This document shows positions 61,293 to 64,000 of a DNA stretch of 64,000 nt, in pieces. The notes under the pieces were generated by a model. It was given only the letters and a program-made list of their open reading frames with translations. It was not told the DNA's origin and did not search any database. The DNA lies in contig CAWGWC010000016.1 in the NCBI GenBank assembly GCA_963826165.1, forward strand, positions 248,001 through 312,000. The letters are read 5' to 3'. Numbering within the stretch: position 1 is the first letter of the stretch; each line of letters starts with the position of its first letter. Position numbers and translations under genes: made by a program. The stretch comes from JACVRW01 sp963826165. GTDB lineage: Bacteria > Actinomycetota > Thermoleophilia > Solirubrobacterales > Thermoleophilaceae.

Positions 61293-62057
61293 TCAACCGC
61301 CGAGCAGCGCGAGCGCCTCGTCCAGCGCGATCCGCCTGTAGGTCTCGACCGGCACCCCGTCCTCGATGAGCCGGCTGCGCCGCGTCCGGATCCCGTCGCG
61401 CACATCCTGCTCGACCTCCCCGGCGCGTGTCGCGACCGCGTCGGCCAGCGCGACCGCCGCCTCCCCCGCTCCCGGCTCGCGCAACTTCGCGATCCGCGTC
61501 ACGGGGTCGAGTATCGCCTGGACGTATCCCTCGGTGATCGGGTTGCCGGCGATCCGCACGTCGGCCGAGCGCACGCGGCCGGACGCCGAATAGGCGAGAC
61601 AGCTCCGCACGCGAGCGCGGGCGCTCACGAGCGCCTCCTCACTGAAGCCGGCGTGCTCGCCGGACGACGGGGCGCGGACGTCCTCGACCACGAGGCGGGT
61701 GATCGCCCGGTCGTTGACCGCCTCGAGGATCGCCTCCGGATCGTCGCGGACCACCACCTCCTTGTGCGGCGGCCACACGTCCAGGCGGCCGTGGTCGCCG
61801 AGCGGCCGTCCCACGTGGAGCAGGTAGTAGTCGGGATAGACGTAGAAGTCCGGCCCGCGCGCCCGCTGGAGGTCGTAGAAGGCCGTGATCGTCGCGGTGA
61901 TGAGCGCGCTGGCACCCACGGCGCCATGAGGGCGCCGCATGACGAGACCCAGGCGGTCCTGCTCGCCGAAGCCCGGGAACAAGTCTGCGAGCGAGGCCGG
62001 CCGGCCGTCGAGGGACACCTCGAACGAAGAGCTTCGGAGCTCCTGCGCCGAGTGCAT
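61293..62057 (-). CDS. Conserved protein of unknown function in the methylamine region
   Basis: 254 residues, cytosolic, alpha/beta by look. Notable stretches: FYVYPDYYLLHVGRPLGDHGRLDVWPPHKEV (aromatic and Pro-rich), a negatively charged region with DRAITRLVVEDVR, and a helical C-terminal part (ALADAVATRAGEVEQDVRDGI). No motif recognised. Its start is 6 bases from operator site 2, so the mRNA may be leaderless or the operator may overlap the ribosome site. Divergent from the flavoprotein gene. Confidence 0.7.
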   Translation of the reverse strand: MHSAQELRSSSFEVSLDGRPASLADLFPGFGEQDRLGLVMRRPHGAVGASALITATITAFYDLQRARGPDFYVYPDYYLLHVGRPLGDHGRLDVWPPHKEVVVRDDPEAILEAVNDRAITRLVVEDVRAPSSGEHAGFSEEALVSARARVRSCLAYSASGRVRSADVRIAGNPITEGYVQAILDPVTRIAKLREPGAGEAAVALADAVATRAGEVEQDVRDGIRTRRSRLIEDGVPVETYRRIALDEALALLGG

Positions 62058-62062
62058 CGGTG

Positions 62063-62072
62063 TGATATATCA
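62063..62072. promoter_or_regulatory. Operator palindrome TGATATATCA (site 2)
   Basis: Same 10-bp palindrome as at 61266-61275, followed on the plus strand by AGG as in the reverse complement of site 1 (shared core TGATATATCAGG). It sits in the divergent 73-bp gap between the unknown gene (start 62057) and the flavoprotein (start 62131), where it could control both. Confidence 0.7.
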
Positions 62073-62130
62073 GGTTCCTCACAGCGCTCCAACCCCGAGC
62101 GAACCCCGCTCCAATTCCGAGGTACAGCAC

Positions 62131-64000
62131 GTGGAAGACCACTCCGGAGCAGATCCGGCGCAGCAGCCGACCGACCGGCGCTCCGAAGGCCTGCCGCCCT
62201 CCGCCAAAGCCGTCGTCATCGGCGCCGGCATCGTCGGCAACAGCCTGGTCGGTCACCTGGCCCGCTTGGGCTGGTCTGACCTGGTCCTGATCGACAAGGG
62301 CCCTCTGCCCAACCCGGGCGGGTCCACCGGTCACGCGTCGAACTTCATCTATCCCGTCGACCATTCCCGCGAGATGACCGAGCTGACGCGGGACAGCCTG
62401 CGTCAGTACGACGAGCTCGGCGTGCTCACCACCTGCGGCGGGCTCGAGGTGGCTCGCACGGAGGAGCGGATGGAGGAGCTTCGGCGGCGCATGGCGTCGG
62501 CCAAGGCCTTCGGGGTGGAGCCGGTTTCGCTGGTCACGCCCGAGGAGGCCAAGGCGCTCGTCCCGTACATGGACGAGAGCGTGATCATCGGCGGCTTCTA
62601 CTGCCCGGCGGTCGGCGTGGTGGACTCGCTGCGCGCCGGCACGCTGATGCGGGAGCGCGCCCAGGAGGCGGGCGCCCTGTCGGTGTCGGCCAACACCGAG
62701 GTCACCGGCATCGACGTCGAGGGCGGCCGGGTCACGCGGGTGTGCACCGATCGCGGCGACATCGAGGCCGAGGTCGTGGTGATCGCCTGCGGTGTCTGGA
62801 GCCCCCGCCTGGCGCGCATGGCCGGCGCCTCGATCCCGCTCACCCCGGCCGTGCACCAGATGATCGACATCGGCCCGGTGCCGCGCTTCGCCGGCGCCAC
62901 TGGCGCTATCGAGCACCCGATCGTGCGCGACATGGACACCGGCATGTACGAACGCCAGGACGGCAGCGGCCTGGAGGTGGGCTCGTACGCCCACCGGCCA
63001 ATCCTGCACGACCCGGACGAGATCCCCTCGATCGGGGAGTCGGCGCTCACGCCGACCGAGATGCCGTTCACCGAGCACGACTTCGTCCAGCAGATGGAGC
63101 ACGCGCTCGAGCTGATGCCGGAGATCGTGGGCGACGAGTCGGTGGGGATCAAGTACGCCATCAACGGGCTGCTCTCGCTTACCGCGGACGGCATGCCCCT
63201 GCTGGGCGAGACGCCGGAGGTCGGCGGCCTGTGGTCGGCGGCCGCGGTGTGGGTCAAGGAGGGCCCCGGGGTGGGCCGGGCGCTGGCCGAGTGGATGGTG
63301 GAGGGCGAGCCGGAGATCGATCTGCACTCGTCGGACATCTCGCGCTTCCACGAGCACCAGAAGAGCGTGGACCACGTGAGGGCGCGGGCCCGCGAGCACT
63401 TCAACAAGACCTACGGCATCGTGCACCCGGGCGAGCAGTGGGAGTCCGACCGCGACGTGCGTCTCTCTCCCTTCCACGCGCGCGAGCGCGAGCTGGGCGC
63501 CGTCTTCTACGAGGCCGCCGGCTGGGAGCGCCCCCATTGGTACGCCTCCAACCAGCCGCTGCTGGAGGAGTTCGCCGATTCGATCGCCGAGCGCGAGGCG
63601 GAATGGGACTCGCGCTGGTGGTCACCCGTGATCAACGCCGAGCACCTGGCGATGCGCGAACGCGCGGGCATCTTCGACCTCAGCGCCTTCTGCGTCTTCG
63701 ACGTGATCGGACCCGGCGCCCTCGACGCGGTGCAGCGCACCGCGATGCGCCAGATGGACGTGGCGCTCGGAAAGGTCGTCTACACGCCGGTGCTCACGCC
63801 CAGCGGCGGCTTTCGCGCGGACCTGACCATCATGCGCCTGGCCGACGACCACTTCCGCGTGGTCACCGGCGGCGCTCACGGGATGGCCGACCTCAAGTGG
63901 TTCGCCGACCACCTGCCCGAGGACGGCCGCGCGCAGATCTTCGACCTCACCTCGAGCTGGTGCACGCTCGGGCTGTGGGGCCCGCGCGCCCGTGACGTCC
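62131..64000 (+). CDS. Dimethylglycine/sarcosine dehydrogenase-like flavoprotein with GcvT-like C-terminal part, runs off the right edge
   Basis: GTG start at 62131; 623 codons are in the window and the frame is open at 64000. N-terminal FAD motif AVVIGAGIVGNSLVGHLARLGW (here read as VIGAGIVGNSLVGHL) at about 32-46, GSTGHASNF near 67 (the His position used for covalent FAD in DMGDH/SARDH), a DAO-type domain to about 390, then a linker and the GcvT-like THF-binding domain (GIFDLSAFCVFDVIGPGALDAVQ) starting near 500. Predicted to oxidatively demethylate dimethylglycine or sarcosine with transfer of C1 to THF. Divergent from the unknown gene; operator site 2 lies 58 bases upstream. Confidence 0.85.
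   Translation, partial: MEDHSGADPAQQPTDRRSEGLPPSAKAVVIGAGIVGNSLVGHLARLGWSDLVLIDKGPLPNPGGSTGHASNFIYPVDHSREMTELTRDSLRQYDELGVLTTCGGLEVARTEERMEELRRRMASAKAFGVEPVSLVTPEEAKALVPYMDESVIIGGFYCPAVGVVDSLRAGTLMRERAQEAGALSVSANTEVTGIDVEGGRVTRVCTDRGDIEAEVVVIACGVWSPRLARMAGASIPLTPAVHQMIDIGPVPRFAGATGAIEHPIVRDMDTGMYERQDGSGLEVGSYAHRPILHDPDEIPSIGESALTPTEMPFTEHDFVQQMEHALELMPEIVGDESVGIKYAINGLLSLTADGMPLLGETPEVGGLWSAAAVWVKEGPGVGRALAEWMVEGEPEIDLHSSDISRFHEHQKSVDHVRARAREHFNKTYGIVHPGEQWESDRDVRLSPFHARERELGAVFYEAAGWERPHWYASNQPLLEEFADSIAEREAEWDSRWWSPVINAEHLAMRERAGIFDLSAFCVFDVIGPGALDAVQRTAMRQMDVALGKVVYTPVLTPSGGFRADLTIMRLADDHFRVVTGGAHGMADLKWFADHLPEDGRAQIFDLTSSWCTLGLWGPRARDV

Overview
The window is about 70 percent GC, densely coded, and consistent with a chromosome from a deep-branching actinobacterium of the Thermoleophilia/Solirubrobacterales type. 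That assignment is an inference from gene content: valS-folC next to ndk-maf and mreBCD, a type III glutamine synthetase, a 180-kDa-type NAD-glutamate dehydrogenase, and a resolvase-like gene beside a peptidoglycan-binding gene. I see no rRNA, tRNA, CRISPR, insertion sequence or prophage. Many genes overlap by 4 bases (ATGA, GTGA) or abut, so much of the window is read as operons.

Layout. (1) 1-9796, minus strand: one long run of valS, folC, a GNAT acetyltransferase, a 38-residue membrane peptide, a zinc-ribbon membrane protein, ndk, maf, mreB, mreC, mreD and the start of a class B penicillin-binding protein (rod-shape operon). (2) 9841-15508, accessory: an MBL hydrolase; then a secreted peptidoglycan-binding domain, a transmembrane linker and a resolvase-like DNA-binding domain that lie end to end in three different frames; then a wall-spanning repeat protein of about 938 residues with five 165-bp tandem repeats and one visible extra base; and a small zincin-like protein. 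(3) 15516-24428: clpX, a divergent lipoprotein, clpP, tig, a two-domain cell-wall hydrolase, RNase D and two conserved unknowns. (4) 24429-31838: a DUF1800-DUF1501-cupredoxin export cluster, a ring-cleavage-type VOC dioxygenase behind a MarR-like operator, a YtcJ-type amidohydrolase, a membrane protein, and two HATPase (anti-sigma type) proteins facing each other. (5) 31956-37251: NAD-linked formate dehydrogenase operon (fused NuoE-NuoF subunit, ferredoxin subunit with a one-base frame break, molybdopterin catalytic subunit, fdhD). (6) 37329-50309: SDR, LysM-DD-peptidase, giant NAD-GDH, thioester-reductase-like SDR, DrrAB-type ABC exporter, type III GS and an ECF sigma factor with a SnoaL tail. 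(7) 50306-57541: assorted metabolic, secreted and hydrolase genes. (8) 57467-64000: a choline/betaine-type catabolic region (GMC choline dehydrogenase, PhyH-type dioxygenase, GcvT/DmdA-type methyltransferase, an unknown protein, and a dimethylglycine/sarcosine-dehydrogenase-like flavoprotein running off the window) with two copies of the palindrome TGATATATCA at the promoters.

The most unusual material is 10.5-14.9 kb. Joined across two apparent frame breaks, the three small ORFs would make an outside-to-inside protein: exported peptidoglycan-binding domain, one membrane span followed by many positive charges, and a cytoplasmic serine-recombinase-fold/HTH domain that lacks the catalytic residues. 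It sits next to a proline-punctuated repeat surface protein. This could be a one-component cell-wall sensor, but the frame breaks (also seen in the repeat gene and in the formate dehydrogenase operon) need raw-read checking first.
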